A stretch of DNA of 64,000 nt from Ensifer sp. WSM1721 (GCF_000513895.2 NZ_CP165783.1:1302001-1366000); one strand, 5' to 3'. Positions 39,765 through 49,626 are shown, numbered from the stretch's first letter. Notes: a model not told the origin generated them from the sequence alone. Numbers and translations are program-made.

Positions 39765-40439
39765 TCATTCGACCGGGGTTGCTTGGCTGACCTCAGCGGC
39801 ACTTTCAGCCTGATCGGCAATGTGCGGCAGTACTTGCACCGCGGTGCCGATGGGACAACGCTGATAAAGATCGATTGCATCTTCATTGAACATGCGGATG
39901 CAACCGCTGGAGGCGTCCTTACCGATGCTGCCCGGCTCCAGCGTACCGTGCAAGCGATAGCCGGTATCGACACCATCGCGAAGCAGGTACATGGCGCGCG
40001 GGCCAAGGGGGTTCTTTGGCGAACCTCCCTCGACCGATTCGGGCAGTTCGGGGTGGCGCTCGCGCATCTCCGGCGGTGGCGTCCAGCGTGGCCACAGCGA
40101 TTTCCGGTCGATCGTGGCGCGGCCATACCATTTGAAGCCCTCGCGGCCGACACCGACGCCATAGCGGATGGCAGTCTTGTTCTCCATGATCAGGTAGAGA
40201 AAATGGTGCCTGGTGTCGACAACGACGGTGCCAATCGGCTCGCTGCTGAAATATTTGACAACCTGGCGGCGCCACTTCTTGTCGATCTTGGCAAAGTTGG
40301 TGCTTCGGAACGTCACGCCATTGTCGACGGCGGTGCCGGAAAAATAGGAAGACGCCGCTGCGAGTGTGGTTTTCTGGACCGCCACGGTGCCAAATGACGC
40401 TAAACCACCAAGCACAATATCCCTGCGCGTCCACCCCAT
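39765..40439 (-). CDS. L,D-transpeptidase (YkuD domain)
   Basis: A 224-residue secreted enzyme that cross-links peptidoglycan or attaches proteins to it. An N-terminal twin-arginine-like signal (MGWTRRDIVLGGLASFG) precedes the YkuD domain. The catalytic motif HGTLEPGSIGKDASSGCIRM contains the conserved His and nucleophilic Cys. The proline-rich WPRWTPPPEMRERHPELP segment is typical of the rhizobial group. The start at 40439 has GGGGGA. Confidence 0.9.
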   Translation of the reverse strand: MGWTRRDIVLGGLASFGTVAVQKTTLAAASSYFSGTAVDNGVTFRSTNFAKIDKKWRRQVVKYFSSEPIGTVVVDTRHHFLYLIMENKTAIRYGVGVGREGFKWYGRATIDRKSLWPRWTPPPEMRERHPELPESVEGGSPKNPLGPRAMYLLRDGVDTGYRLHGTLEPGSIGKDASSGCIRMFNEDAIDLYQRCPIGTAVQVLPHIADQAESAAEVSQATPVE

Positions 40440-40829
40440 CGGCAATATCCCCCGAAAAGCCAAGTAGCGAAGCGGCAGTAAATCAGATTTTTCAATTGCC
40501 ACAACATAAAATTGCGCGGCTTTCTCAAGTAGAACTCTGTTTGGTCTCTCTCGGGGATAGGGTGCGCTCTACCGCTCAACCGTCGGAGCCATCTTGGCTT
40601 ACTGCATGTTTCCCTGAATCGTATCCGATTTAAGGACAAAAACATGCAGCAATTCAAAGTGCTACAGCGTCCTTTGTGCGTCTGAAAAGACGCACGGCGC
40701 TGTAGGTAAATCACCACAAGATCTATCGCTGTGTCATGGCCGCGATAGGCTGGTTCCAGCCGCAATCGACTGGATGCCGAGTAGTCTTGCCTCCTGTCGG
40801 AGGCTAAACCCTAGCCGACCTCCGGCTGA
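40440..40829. other. Gene-free interval containing RIME-like copy 2
   Basis: Apart from the repeat at 40600-40705, this 390-bp gap shows no coding frame or clear promoter. The first part is A/T-richer and probably holds the promoter of the L,D-transpeptidase gene. The last part is the downstream region of the arabinoside operon; I see no strong terminator there. Confidence 0.5.
40600..40705. repeat. RIME-like intergenic palindromic element, copy 2
   Basis: A full-length copy (about 106 bp) in the same orientation as copy 1, with both palindromes intact (tactgcatg...catgcag and gctacagcg...cgctgtag). Confidence 0.85.
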
Positions 40830-41915
40830 TCACCGCAGGCGACGGCTGTCCTTGGCAAAGAAGCGCCTGCGCTCCTCGGGCACGGCGAAGGAAAGCCTCT
40901 CCCCGGCCTGCCAGTCAGGCCCCTCGCGCTGTTCGACGACGAGGCTCTGGCCGTCTTCGAGTTGGCAATAGAGATAGCGCGTTCCGCCGAGATATTCCGA
41001 GAACTCGACCTGTGCCGTGATGCGTTCAGGCCCCGGCTCCGCAACCGCGATGTGCTCCGGCCTGATCCCGAGGAGCAGGTGCTCGCCGGAGGTCAGGCCG
41101 CTGCCATCGATGCCGGCCCGCATCGTCGCATTGCCGACCCGGATCGTCCCCTGGCCCAGCCATTCGGCTTCGAGGAAGTTCATGCGCGGCGAGCCGATGA
41201 AGCCTGCGACGAAGATATTGGCCGGGTCCTCGTAGACGTCGCGGGGGCTGCCCGCCTGCTCGATCCGCCCGTCCCGGAGCACGACGATCTGATCGGCAAG
41301 CGTCATCGCCTCCGTCTGGTCGTGGGTGACATAGATCATAGTATTGCCGAGCTCGCGATGCAGGCGGGCAATCTCGATGCGCATCGAGACGCGAAGCTCC
41401 GCGTCGAGATTGGAGAGCGGCTCATCGAATAGGAAGACATCCGGTTCGCGCACGATCGCCCGGCCGATCGCCACACGCTGCCGCTGGCCGCCCGAAAGCT
41501 GACCCGGACGGCGGTCGAGCAGATGGTCGATCTTGAGGATCGCGGACGCCTGCGCGACGCGGCGCTCGATATCGGCCGCAGCCGTGCGCGCCATCTTCAG
41601 CCCGAAGGCGAGATTCTCGCGCACGCTCATATGCGGATAGAGCGCATAGGACTGGAAGACCATGGCGATGCCGCGCTCGGAAGGGTCGAGGTCGGTCACG
41701 TCCCTGCCCTTGATGGCGATCTCGCCTTCGGTCACCTCTTCGAGCCCCGCGATCATCCGGAGAAGCGTCGATTTCCCGCAGCCGGACGGGCCTACGAAGA
41801 CGACAAAATCGCCCTCCTCGATCGTCAGGTCGATGCCATGGATCACCTCTAGGCTGCCATAGCTCTTGCGCACGTCGCTGAGCACGACGCTCTTGTTACT
41901 GCTACCGTTCGCCAT
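40830..41915 (-). CDS. ABC sugar importer ATP-binding protein (UgpC/MalK family)
   Basis: A 361-residue ATPase: Walker [52 protein letters not shown] and a C-terminal TOBE domain (LLGIRPEHI). Last gene of the minus-strand operon 48031-40830, and it must energise the two permeases at 43870-45647. It closely resembles LacK. Confidence 0.9.
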   Translation of the reverse strand: MANGSSNKSVVLSDVRKSYGSLEVIHGIDLTIEEGDFVVFVGPSGCGKSTLLRMIAGLEEVTEGEIAIKGRDVTDLDPSERGIAMVFQSYALYPHMSVRENLAFGLKMARTAAADIERRVAQASAILKIDHLLDRRPGQLSGGQRQRVAIGRAIVREPDVFLFDEPLSNLDAELRVSMRIEIARLHRELGNTMIYVTHDQTEAMTLADQIVVLRDGRIEQAGSPRDVYEDPANIFVAGFIGSPRMNFLEAEWLGQGTIRVGNATMRAGIDGSGLTSGEHLLLGIRPEHIAVAEPGPERITAQVEFSEYLGGTRYLYCQLEDGQSLVVEQREGPDWQAGERLSFAVPEERRRFFAKDSRRLR

Positions 41916-41927
41916 CCTTGAGATCGC

Positions 41928-43850
41928 CTACTTGTCCGACTGCACCCAGACGAGCATCTCGCCCGGCGCACGGTTGTCCCAGAGATGATAGGGCACGAAG
42001 CGCGCCTTGGCAGGCCGGCGCTTGGCCGGTTCCTTGCGGTAGAGCGTCTTGCCCCAATTCTCCGTCTCCTCGCGCTCGACCGCGACGTCGATGGCAACGG
42101 CGTCGTTCAATTCCTTGAGCACCGCGGTCTCCGCGGCCGGAAGCTCGCGGGGGAGAACGATCGCGTTCAGGTCCTCGCCATTGTCGGTCGCCTCGACGCA
42201 ATAGACGAGCGGTCCGCGCATCAGCGCGACGCGGCCGGCATTCTGCCTGACCTTCGGATTGGCATATTGCGGACGAAGCTCGAGCGGCAGGTCGAGCTCG
42301 ACGCGGTCGCCGTCCGCCCATTCGCGCTCGATGCGGGCATAGCCGTCGGAGACAAGGCCGGACAGATCAACCGTCGTGCCGTTGATGCTCAAGGCCGCAT
42401 CCTCCGCCCATTCGGGGATGCGCAGCGACAGCGCGAATTTAGCCGCCCGCTCGAGCTTCGCCGTGAAGGCGATCGCGCCTTCCCAGGGATAATTGGTCGT
42501 CTGCCTGAGCTCGACCTTGGCGCCATTGGCAAGCTGCAGCCGCGCCGCGCTTTCGCCGTAGAGATGCACGGCGATCTCGTCCTCGGCGACCGCATACATG
42601 TAGGAACCGATCGAGGTCACGAGACGGGCGATATTGGGCGGGCAGCAGGGGCAATGATGCCATTTCCAGCGATGGTGCTTGCCGGAGCTTTCGAGCGGAT
42701 TGTCGTAGAAGAAGGTCCTGCCGTCGATCGAAAGGCCCGGCAGCGCGCCGTTATAGAGCGCCTGTTCCATGATGTCGGCATAGCGGCGATCCGGGCCGCG
42801 GCCGAGCATGCGGTTCGCCCAGAAGACGAGGCCGACGGAGGCGCAGGTCTCGGCGTAGGCCGTGTCGTTGGGCAGGTCGTAATAGTCGGTGAAGCCCTCG
42901 TTCGAGGCAGACGGCCCGATGCCGCCGGTGATGTACATCTGCTTCGCGGTGAGGTCGTCCCACAGCGTTTCGAGCGCCGCCGTCAGGCTGTCGTCGTTGT
43001 ATTCCGTGGCGATGTCGGCCATGCCGGAATAGAGATACGTGGCGCGCACGGCATGGCCGACGACCTTCTTCTGCTCGCGCACCGGCTGGTGTGCCTGGCC
43101 GTATTCATAGGTCTTCTGGATGAAATTCTCCGGATCGCGGCCGTCGCGTTTCGCTTCCTCGGTGAAGAAATGCGGCTCGGTCCCGCGCTCGTCGATGAAG
43201 AATTTCGAGAGGTCGAGATACTTCTTCTCGCCGGTGACGCGGGCGAGCTTGACGAGCGCGAGTTCGATCTCCTCATGGCCGCAATAGCCCGGGATTTGGC
43301 CCTCGCCATGGCCGAAGACGGTGATCATGTAGTCGGCGTAGCGGCACATGATGTCGAGCAGCTTGCGCTTGCCGGTTGCCTGGTAATAGGCAACCGCGGC
43401 CTCGATCAGGTGGCCGGCGCAATAGAGTTCGTGGTGGTCGCGCAGGTTCGTCCAGCGACGCTCCGGCTGCACGCGCTGGAACCAGGCGTTCAAATAACCG
43501 TCCTTGTCCTGCAGCTTCTCATACATGTCGATGATCCGGTCGGCGCGCGCCTCGAGTTCCGGATTGGGGCGGCGGTAGAGCGAATAGGCGATCGTCTCGA
43601 TCGACTTGCCGAGATCGGAGTCCCAGAACATCTGCGTCGTGCCGCCCCAGGGCTGGATGGGAATGACGATGCCAGGGCTCGGCTGGCTGATGTCGATCGC
43701 CTTCAGCATACCCGCTTCGACGCAGCGGTCGAGCAAGGTTTCGGCGGTGGATTGGCAGACGGCATCCTGCCACTTGCCCCAGAAGCCGCCGAGTTCGACG
43801 TCGGGAACGGCAACGGGGCGGAACTGGCGATCTTTTCTGGTCTTGGTCAT
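41928..43850 (-). CDS. Glycoside hydrolase family 127, beta-L-arabinofuranosidase-like
   Basis: A 640-residue GH127 (DUF1680) protein. In Bifidobacterium HypBA1 this family releases L-arabinofuranose from beta-arabinooligosaccharides of hydroxyproline-rich plant proteins, using a Zn-bound cysteine nucleophile. The equivalent metal/nucleophile residues are present: Glu334 and Cys336 in AYAETCASV and Cys402-Cys403 in [13 protein letters not shown] supplies the candidate acid/base. No signal peptide, so it acts in the cytoplasm on imported sugars. It lies between the permease and ATPase genes of a LacI-controlled ABC operon. Confidence 0.87.
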   Translation of the reverse strand: MTKTRKDRQFRPVAVPDVELGGFWGKWQDAVCQSTAETLLDRCVEAGMLKAIDISQPSPGIVIPIQPWGGTTQMFWDSDLGKSIETIAYSLYRRPNPELEARADRIIDMYEKLQDKDGYLNAWFQRVQPERRWTNLRDHHELYCAGHLIEAAVAYYQATGKRKLLDIMCRYADYMITVFGHGEGQIPGYCGHEEIELALVKLARVTGEKKYLDLSKFFIDERGTEPHFFTEEAKRDGRDPENFIQKTYEYGQAHQPVREQKKVVGHAVRATYLYSGMADIATEYNDDSLTAALETLWDDLTAKQMYITGGIGPSASNEGFTDYYDLPNDTAYAETCASVGLVFWANRMLGRGPDRRYADIMEQALYNGALPGLSIDGRTFFYDNPLESSGKHHRWKWHHCPCCPPNIARLVTSIGSYMYAVAEDEIAVHLYGESAARLQLANGAKVELRQTTNYPWEGAIAFTAKLERAAKFALSLRIPEWAEDAALSINGTTVDLSGLVSDGYARIEREWADGDRVELDLPLELRPQYANPKVRQNAGRVALMRGPLVYCVEATDNGEDLNAIVLPRELPAAETAVLKELNDAVAIDVAVEREETENWGKTLYRKEPAKRRPAKARFVPYHLWDNRAPGEMLVWVQSDK

Positions 43851-43869
43851 GGGCTCACTTTCTCTCGGA

Positions 43870-44733
43870 TCATTTCACCGCGCCGGCCATCAGCCCGCGC
43901 ATGTAATAGCGTTGCAGGAGAAGGAAGACGAAGAGGCAGGGCACGACCATCACCGCGACTCCCGCCTGCACCGCGCCCCAGTTGATCGCGCCGAGCCGGC
44001 CGGCGCGCACGGCGGTCATCAAAACGGGAAGCGTGTAGTTGTCGTTGCTCGACAGCAGGACGAGAGCGGCGAAGAACTCGTTCCAGGCATTGAGGAAGGC
44101 GAAGATCGACACGGTCGCGATGCCTGGCATGACGAGCGGCAGCAGCACCCGGACGAGCAGTTTCAGGTCGCGCGCGCCGTCGATGCGCGCCGCTTCCTCG
44201 ATCTCCTTCGGCACGGCATCGAAGGCATTGCGCATCATGAAAACGGAGAAGGGAAGCTGCAGCGTCACATAGACGAGCATCAGCCCGACGAGCGAGTTGT
44301 TGAGGCCCAGCCGCGCCAGGATGATGAAGAGCGGCGTCAGGATCGACTGGAACGGGATCATCAGCGTGGCGATGATCAGCACGAAGAGCACATTCTTGAA
44401 CGGGAAGCGATAGCGCGAGAAGCCGTAGCCGGCGAGCACGCTGACGGCGACCGTCAGGACGACCGTCCCGATCGAGACGACAAGCGAATTGAACATATGC
44501 TGCCAGATGCCCGCACCGAAGGCATCGAGTGCGCGATAGGCATCGAAGCTTACCCCGGAGCTCGGCCATGGCGGCAGCGGCGGCGAGCCGGATTCGCTGT
44601 TCGGCCGGAAGGAGGCGAGCAAGGTGACGGCAAAAGGCGCCAGGAAGAAGAAGGCCGTGCCTATGCCGATGCCGTGATAGGTGATTCTGTCCCAAAGCGC
44701 CTTGCGGGCGCGGATCTCGCGGCGCGTCCTCAT
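43870..44733 (-). CDS. ABC sugar importer permease (MalG type)
   Basis: A 287-residue carbohydrate permease with six membrane segments (TAFFFLAPFAVTLLASF first), EAA loop IEEAARIDGARDLKLLVRVL and the usual YYMRGLMAGAVK end. It overlaps the preceding permease gene by 4 bp. It functions with the permease at 44730-45647 and probably imports the GH127 substrate. Confidence 0.9.
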   Translation of the reverse strand: MRTRREIRARKALWDRITYHGIGIGTAFFFLAPFAVTLLASFRPNSESGSPPLPPWPSSGVSFDAYRALDAFGAGIWQHMFNSLVVSIGTVVLTVAVSVLAGYGFSRYRFPFKNVLFVLIIATLMIPFQSILTPLFIILARLGLNNSLVGLMLVYVTLQLPFSVFMMRNAFDAVPKEIEEAARIDGARDLKLLVRVLLPLVMPGIATVSIFAFLNAWNEFFAALVLLSSNDNYTLPVLMTAVRAGRLGAINWGAVQAGVAVMVVPCLFVFLLLQRYYMRGLMAGAVK

Positions 44734-45647
44734 GGGCGTTCATCCCCCACCTTGAGCAGCCAGAGCTGGACGACGCTGAGCGTGACCAGGATCAGAAGAA
44801 GCGCGATCGACAGTGCCGCGCCATAGCCGAGATTGAAGGACACGAAGGACTGATTGAAGATGTAGTAGACGACCGAGATCATCTTGTTCTGCGGTCCACC
44901 GCTGGTCATGATGTAGAACTGATCGAAGGCGAGGATAGAACCGGTCACCGAGAGGATGAGCGCGAGTGCCATGGTCCGGCGCATCAAGGGCAGCGTCAGG
45001 TGCCGAAAGCGCTGCCAGCGACCGGCGCCGTCGATGCGGGCCGCCTCGGTCAGTTCAGTCGGGATCGCCTGCAGGCCGGTCAAGAGGATGATCATGGTGA
45101 AGCCGGCGATCTTCCACACCACCATGACGATGATCGTCAGAAACGCGGTGTCGAACTTTGCGAGCAGGTTGATCCGACCTGAGGTCAGGCCGAACATCTG
45201 AAAGAGCGGTGAAAAGAGTCCGCTGTCGACATTCGCAAGCCAGACCCAGAGCAGCGAGGCGGAAGCGAGCCCCACCACGACCGGCAGGAAGATGATGGTG
45301 CGATAGGCTGAGACGAGCGGCCTTTGCTTCTCGACGAAGATCGCAAGCGGAAAGGCGACCGCGAAAATGGCGATGGTGACGACGAGCGTATAATGCGCGG
45401 TGAAGCCGAGAGCGTTGAAGAACCGCGCATCGGTGAACATGCGTGTGTAATTGCCGAGGCCGATCCAGGCCGGTGCGCCGAGCAACGGCCATTTGTGCAG
45501 GCTCATCCATACCGTGAAAAGCACGGGCAGCACGAAGAAGAGGCTGACGAGCGCCATGGCCGGCGCGATATAGAGCAGTCCGCGCCATCCGGTCTGCCGT
45601 CTCAAGCGGCGCCGGTGCGGGGTCGATGTGAGGCCTGCCGTCGTCAT
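44730..45647 (-). CDS. ABC sugar importer permease (MalF type)
   Basis: A 305-residue permease, TM1 GLLYIAPAMALVSLFFVLPV, EAA loop LTEAARIDGAGRWQRFRHLT. Translationally coupled to the MalG-type gene downstream. Preceded by the binding-protein gene 75 bp upstream. Confidence 0.9.
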   Translation of the reverse strand: MTTAGLTSTPHRRRLRRQTGWRGLLYIAPAMALVSLFFVLPVLFTVWMSLHKWPLLGAPAWIGLGNYTRMFTDARFFNALGFTAHYTLVVTIAIFAVAFPLAIFVEKQRPLVSAYRTIIFLPVVVGLASASLLWVWLANVDSGLFSPLFQMFGLTSGRINLLAKFDTAFLTIIVMVVWKIAGFTMIILLTGLQAIPTELTEAARIDGAGRWQRFRHLTLPLMRRTMALALILSVTGSILAFDQFYIMTSGGPQNKMISVVYYIFNQSFVSFNLGYGAALSIALLLILVTLSVVQLWLLKVGDERP

Positions 45648-45722
45648 GGATGCACTTTTTTAGAAATTCGAGACGATGCCGAGAGGACGCCTGCCCTCCC
45701 GGTCATTCGGATCGGCTGGGTC

Positions 45723-46958
45723 TTACTGCCCAGCATCGATGATCGACTGCATCTCCGCTTGCGCATTGGAGAAGGCACCATCCACATCATCGCCATAGAT
45801 CGCAGCATTGGTGAAGGTCGCCCACGGGCCGTTGGCGCTGTTGATCAGGTCGTTGAACTGCAGCGTGTAGGGGGTCTTGGCGACGGCGATCGCGTCGATG
45901 CCGACCTTGAGGCGCGGGTCGAGACCTTCGAGCACCTCATTGGCGATATCGCCGCGCGTCGGCAGGCTGCCGTATTTCGCCATGATCTTCTGGCCGTCCA
46001 TCGAATAGGTATATTCGAGAAACTCCTTGACCTCCGCTAGTTTCGGCGTGCCCTTGGTGACGACGAAATTGTCGCCGCCGGCAAAGGATGAGGGCTTGCC
46101 GTCGACGCCCGGGATCAGCGTCACGCCGAAATTGATTTCGGGATGCTGGGTCACCAGCGTGCCGATGGCAAAGGCGCCGATGCTCTGCTGGCCGATCTTG
46201 CCGTTGGTGAAGCTCAGGAAATTCACCCCGTTGTCGCTCGCGGCACCCGCCGGCACCAGGTCCTTCTTGACCATGTTTCGATAGATATCGACGGCCTTGC
46301 GCATCTCGGGCGTGTCGAGCGTCGCGGTCTTGCTGTCGGACGAGAGGATATCGGCGCCGGCGCCCCAGACGAGGGGCGTGAAAGTGAAGATCATGCAGCC
46401 GCCGCAGCCGCCGCCGGAGAAATAGAAGCCGTAGATATCGCCGCCGAGCGCTCGGATCTTCTCGGCATTGGCCGTGATCTCCTCCCAGGTCTTCGGCGCC
46501 TTCTCCGGATCGAGACCGGCCTTTTTATAGAGGTCCTTGTTCCAGGCGAAGATCGAGGTCTCGACGGAAAGCGGCAGGCCGTAGATCTTGTCCTGATAGG
46601 TGCCGAGCTTCACATGCGACGGCGAGAGCGAATTGAAATAGGGGAGCGATTTCGCCCAGTCGGTGAGGTCCTCGAGCTGCCCGGCGGCTGCGAAAGCCGG
46701 CGTGTAGATGAGATCGAGCGACAGGGCATCCGGCGCCTGGCCGCCGGCAATCGCTGTCGCATATTTCTGCACGAGCTCGGCGAAGGGCACTTCAGTCAGC
46801 TCGACCTTGTTCTCGTGGCCGGCATTGTAGGCCTTCACCACTTCTTTGAAGGAGTCGCCGATGCCGGAGCGCACCCACATGGTGATCGTCTCGGCCGACG
46901 CGGTCGAGATCATGCCGGCCGATATGAGAGCCGTCGCAGCCATTAGCTTCTTCAACAT
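45723..46958 (-). CDS. ABC sugar importer periplasmic binding protein
   Basis: A 411-residue family-1 sugar-binding protein with a signal peptide (residues 1-22, LMAATALISAGMISTASA). The body has YGLPLSVETSIFAWNKDLYKKAGLDPEKAP, as in oligosaccharide binders. An unusual glycine/cysteine patch, FSGGGCGGCMIF, lies near the middle; it could be a surface loop or disulfide. Beta-L-arabinosides are the inferred ligand because of the GH127 gene in the operon. GGGAGGAA precedes the start. Confidence 0.88.
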   Translation of the reverse strand: MLKKLMAATALISAGMISTASAETITMWVRSGIGDSFKEVVKAYNAGHENKVELTEVPFAELVQKYATAIAGGQAPDALSLDLIYTPAFAAAGQLEDLTDWAKSLPYFNSLSPSHVKLGTYQDKIYGLPLSVETSIFAWNKDLYKKAGLDPEKAPKTWEEITANAEKIRALGGDIYGFYFSGGGCGGCMIFTFTPLVWGAGADILSSDSKTATLDTPEMRKAVDIYRNMVKKDLVPAGAASDNGVNFLSFTNGKIGQQSIGAFAIGTLVTQHPEINFGVTLIPGVDGKPSSFAGGDNFVVTKGTPKLAEVKEFLEYTYSMDGQKIMAKYGSLPTRGDIANEVLEGLDPRLKVGIDAIAVAKTPYTLQFNDLINSANGPWATFTNAAIYGDDVDGAFSNAQAEMQSIIDAGQ

Positions 46959-47008
46959 TTCGCATTCCTCCCAAAATGCGGGGCCACCGGCGGTGTGCCC
47001 CCTCCTCT

Positions 47009-48031
47009 TCAGTTCCTACGATCCCTGCCTCCGCAGGATTCTCTTACGACGAGCTTGCAGGGCAGCTTGCGCAGCCCCGGTTCGATTGCGCGTCCCTCCG
47101 CAAGCGCGAGCACCATCAGCCCGGCCTCCCGGCCGAGCTCCTTGAGATTCATGTCGACGGTCGTAAGCGGCGGCCGCGTCTGCGCCGCCATGATCTCCCA
47201 ATTGTCGAAACCGATGACGGAGACATCCTCCGGCACTTTCACGCCGCGCTCGCGCAAAGCGTCGACGACGCCGCGGGCGATCTGGTCGTTGCCGCAGAAG
47301 ATGCCGTCGGGCTTCTCGTCACCATCGTCCCAGATCCGCTCGATCGCTTCGTGGCCCCAGGCCTCGGACCAGACGCCGTGCAGAACCGGCGCATTGCGGC
47401 CCGCCATCTCGCGGAACGCCTCGGCGCGTTCGACGGCGGAGACGAAATCCTTGGGCCCAGTGATGTGCAGCAGCCGCTTGCGGCCGATTTCCTTCAACCA
47501 CTCCGTCGCGAGTGTGGCACCATGGCGATCATCCGCGGTCAGCGTCACGCTGCCGGGTTCGCCCTTGGTGAAGGCATAGACCACCGGCACCGGCAGACGA
47601 GCGAGATCGACCGGGAGAGACCTGTCGACCCGCTTGCCTGTCGCGATGATGCCGTCCACCTGCTTGTCCAGCATGGCGTTGACATGGACTTTTCCGAGCG
47701 CCGGATCGTCTTCGATGGCGCAGAGGAAGACCGATACGCCGTGATCCACCAGCGCCTCGGAGATGCCGGCCATGACCGGAAGCGTGAAGCGGCCATAGGT
47801 GTCGTTGGTCAGAAGACCGACGGTGAAGCTGCGGTTGCTGAGGAGCCCTCGCGCCAGCGCATTCGGCCGAAAGCCGATCTCCGCCGCCATCCGCTTGATC
47901 CGCTCACGCGTGTCGTCCGCCATGCGGCCATTGCCGTTGAGCGCCTTCGACACGGTCGAAACGCTCACGCCGGCGACCCTCGCCAGATCGTGAATGGTGA
48001 CACGATGCCCCTTGCTGCGCTGCGAGCTCAG
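47009..48031 (-). CDS. LacI-family repressor of the arabinoside ABC/GH127 operon
   Basis: A LacI-type regulator of about 340 residues: helix-turn-helix VTIHDLARVAGVSVSTVSKAL, then the sugar-binding domain (VDGIIATGKR; PDGIFCGNDQIARGVVDAL). No ATG, GTG or TTG follows the strong GGGAGGAG ribosome site at a usable distance; a CTG seven bases on (48031) fits best. In-frame ATG 48109 and GTG 48076 exist but fall inside the paired operators, implying translation of the operator region. It is first in the operon, 50 bp before the binding-protein gene, so autorepression would control the whole importer. Confidence 0.85.
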   Translation of the reverse strand: MSSQRSKGHRVTIHDLARVAGVSVSTVSKALNGNGRMADDTRERIKRMAAEIGFRPNALARGLLSNRSFTVGLLTNDTYGRFTLPVMAGISEALVDHGVSVFLCAIEDDPALGKVHVNAMLDKQVDGIIATGKRVDRSLPVDLARLPVPVVYAFTKGEPGSVTLTADDRHGATLATEWLKEIGRKRLLHITGPKDFVSAVERAEAFREMAGRNAPVLHGVWSEAWGHEAIERIWDDGDEKPDGIFCGNDQIARGVVDALRERGVKVPEDVSVIGFDNWEIMAAQTRPPLTTVDMNLKELGREAGLMVLALAEGRAIEPGLRKLPCKLVVRESCGGRDRRN

Positions 48032-48057
48032 TTTGGCCTCCTCCCAGAAACTAGGTA

Positions 48058-48108
48058 TGAGAAAACCTTTTCTCACCTGAGGAGTCAACAAGAGAAAAGG
48101 TTTTCTCA
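48058..48108. promoter_or_regulatory. Paired LacI-type operators
   Basis: TGAGAAAACCTTTTCTCA (48058-48075) and AGAGAAAAGGTTTTCTCA (48091-48108) share GAGAAAA/TTTTCTC arms and differ in the central CC/GG. Their centres are 33 bp apart, close to three helical turns, suiting cooperative binding. They lie just upstream of the LacI gene and are its probable autoregulatory operators. Confidence 0.75.
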
Positions 48109-48426
48109 TGAAAAAATATGATTATTGCTGGCGAGCGAAGCGGCAACGGTCGCCGCGAGTCCCTTTCGCCCCGCTTGCGGGGGAGAAGGTGGCCGGCAGG
48201 CCGGATGAGCGGCCGCCCCACCCAGGCTGAAATTCGCGTCGGCATCGACACAAGCAGTCACGTATAAACATCATTGATGAATTTCATTCACAGGCGTTGC
48301 GACCGGCGACGTGCTTATCATCGCGTCCGACCGCCAACATATTGCACCGCGGAAAACGTCAACACCCATCGCCAACGTCTAAGGCCCGCTTCGCATCGCG
48401 AACCCGCGGGCGGAAACGGATTTGTC
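48109..48426. other. Gene-free interval with a rhizobial hairpin repeat
   Basis: This gap holds the likely promoters of the LacI operon and the MFS gene plus a GC-rich repeat at 48160-48213. The part from 48214 to 48426 has no gene I can support; a frame open through it is simply the MFS frame extended upstream without a ribosome site. Confidence 0.5.
48160..48213. repeat. Dispersed rhizobial GC-rich repeat (partial)
   Basis: The stretch around CCCCGCTTGCGGGG (hairpin 48169-48182) followed by AGAAGGTGGCCGGCAGGCC and GGATGAG resembles a short repeat I have often seen between rhizobial genes. Only one copy is in this window, so the repeat status rests on memory. Confidence 0.4.
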
Positions 48427-49626
48427 ATGCCTCTCGCCATATTTGCATTGACGATCGCGGCCTATGCGATCGGAACCACCGAATTCGTCATCGTCGGCCT
48501 TCTGCCGACGGTCGCTGCGGACCTCGACATCACGCTGCCGCTCGCCGGCCTCATCGTCAGCGTCTACGCGCTCGGCGTCACCTTCGGCGCGCCGATCCTG
48601 ACTGCGCTGACCGGCCGGATCGAACGCAGGCCGCTGCTCCTCGGGCTGATGGCGTTGTTCGTCGTCGGCAACACGGCGGCGGCGCTGTCGCCGAGCTACG
48701 AGGTGCTGCTCGTCGCCCGCGTGCTTTCGGCCTTCGCCCACGGCGTCTTCTTCTCCGTCGGCTCGACGATCGCCGCCGATCTCGTGCCGGAGAACCGCCG
48801 AGCCTCGGCCATCGCCATGATGTTCATGGGGCTCACCGTCGCGATCGTCACCGGCGTGCCGATCGGCACCTATATCGGCCAGGTCTTCGGCTGGCGCGCC
48901 ACCTTCTGGGCCGTTGCCGCGCTCGGCGTGGTCGCCTTCGCCGGCATTGCGATGCTGCTTCCCGGCACGCTTTCCAAGGCCGCCCCGGCCCGCCTCCTCG
49001 ACCAGCTCCGCGTGCTCGGCTCCGGCCGCCTCCTCATCGTCTTCGCCACGACCGCGCTCGGCTATGGCGGCACCTTCGTCGCCTTCACCTTCCTCGCGCC
49101 GATCCTGCAGGAGATCACCGGCTTCTCCGAGGAGAGCGTCAGCCTGATCCTCGTGCTCTATGGCGTGGCCATCGCCATCGGCAACATCGCCGGCGGCAGG
49201 ATCGCCAACACCAATCCGGTCAAGGCTTTGATCGGCCTCTTCATCCTGCAGGCGCTCGTGCTCGCCATCTTTTCCTTCACCGCCGCCTCGCCGGTTCTGA
49301 CGCTGGTCACGCTTGCCGCGCTCGGCTTCCTGTCCTTCGCCAATGTGCCGGGCCTGCAGCTCTATGTCGTGCAGCTTGCCAAGGAGCATCGTCCCGGCGC
49401 CGTCGACGTCGCCTCGGCGCTCAACATCGCCGCCTTCAATCTCGGCATCGCGCTCGGCGCCTGGCTCGGCGGCACCATCGTCGACTCCTCGCTCGGCCTC
49501 GCCGCGACCCCCTGGGTCGGCGCCATCCTCGTCGCCGTCGCCCTGCTGCTCACGCTTTGGAGCGGCGCCCTCGACCGGCGCACTACAGCGCCGTGCGTCT
49601 TTGCAGACGCACAAGGGTCGCTGTAG
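48427..49626 (+). CDS. MFS efflux transporter, DHA1 family, with repeat-encoded C-terminus
   Basis: A 399-residue, 12-TM transporter of the AraJ/PbuE-like group. TM1 is LAIFALTIAAYAIGTTEFVIVGLLPTVAA with the GTTEFVIVGLLP hallmark. Substrate unknown; sugars, purines or drugs are exported by relatives. The ATG at 48427 begins exactly at TM1; the ribosome site is weak. The last 14 or so residues (TTAPCVFADAQGSL) are read from the RIME-like repeat at 49583-49690, which supplied the stop codon. Confidence 0.87.
   Translation: MPLAIFALTIAAYAIGTTEFVIVGLLPTVAADLDITLPLAGLIVSVYALGVTFGAPILTALTGRIERRPLLLGLMALFVVGNTAAALSPSYEVLLVARVLSAFAHGVFFSVGSTIAADLVPENRRASAIAMMFMGLTVAIVTGVPIGTYIGQVFGWRATFWAVAALGVVAFAGIAMLLPGTLSKAAPARLLDQLRVLGSGRLLIVFATTALGYGGTFVAFTFLAPILQEITGFSEESVSLILVLYGVAIAIGNIAGGRIANTNPVKALIGLFILQALVLAIFSFTAASPVLTLVTLAALGFLSFANVPGLQLYVVQLAKEHRPGAVDVASALNIAAFNLGIALGAWLGGTIVDSSLGLAATPWVGAILVAVALLLTLWSGALDRRTTAPCVFADAQGSL

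Noticed and set aside
41985..43985. 666-codon plus-strand frame opposite the GH127 gene
   Set aside because: Antisense shadow with low-complexity Arg/Glu/Val content.
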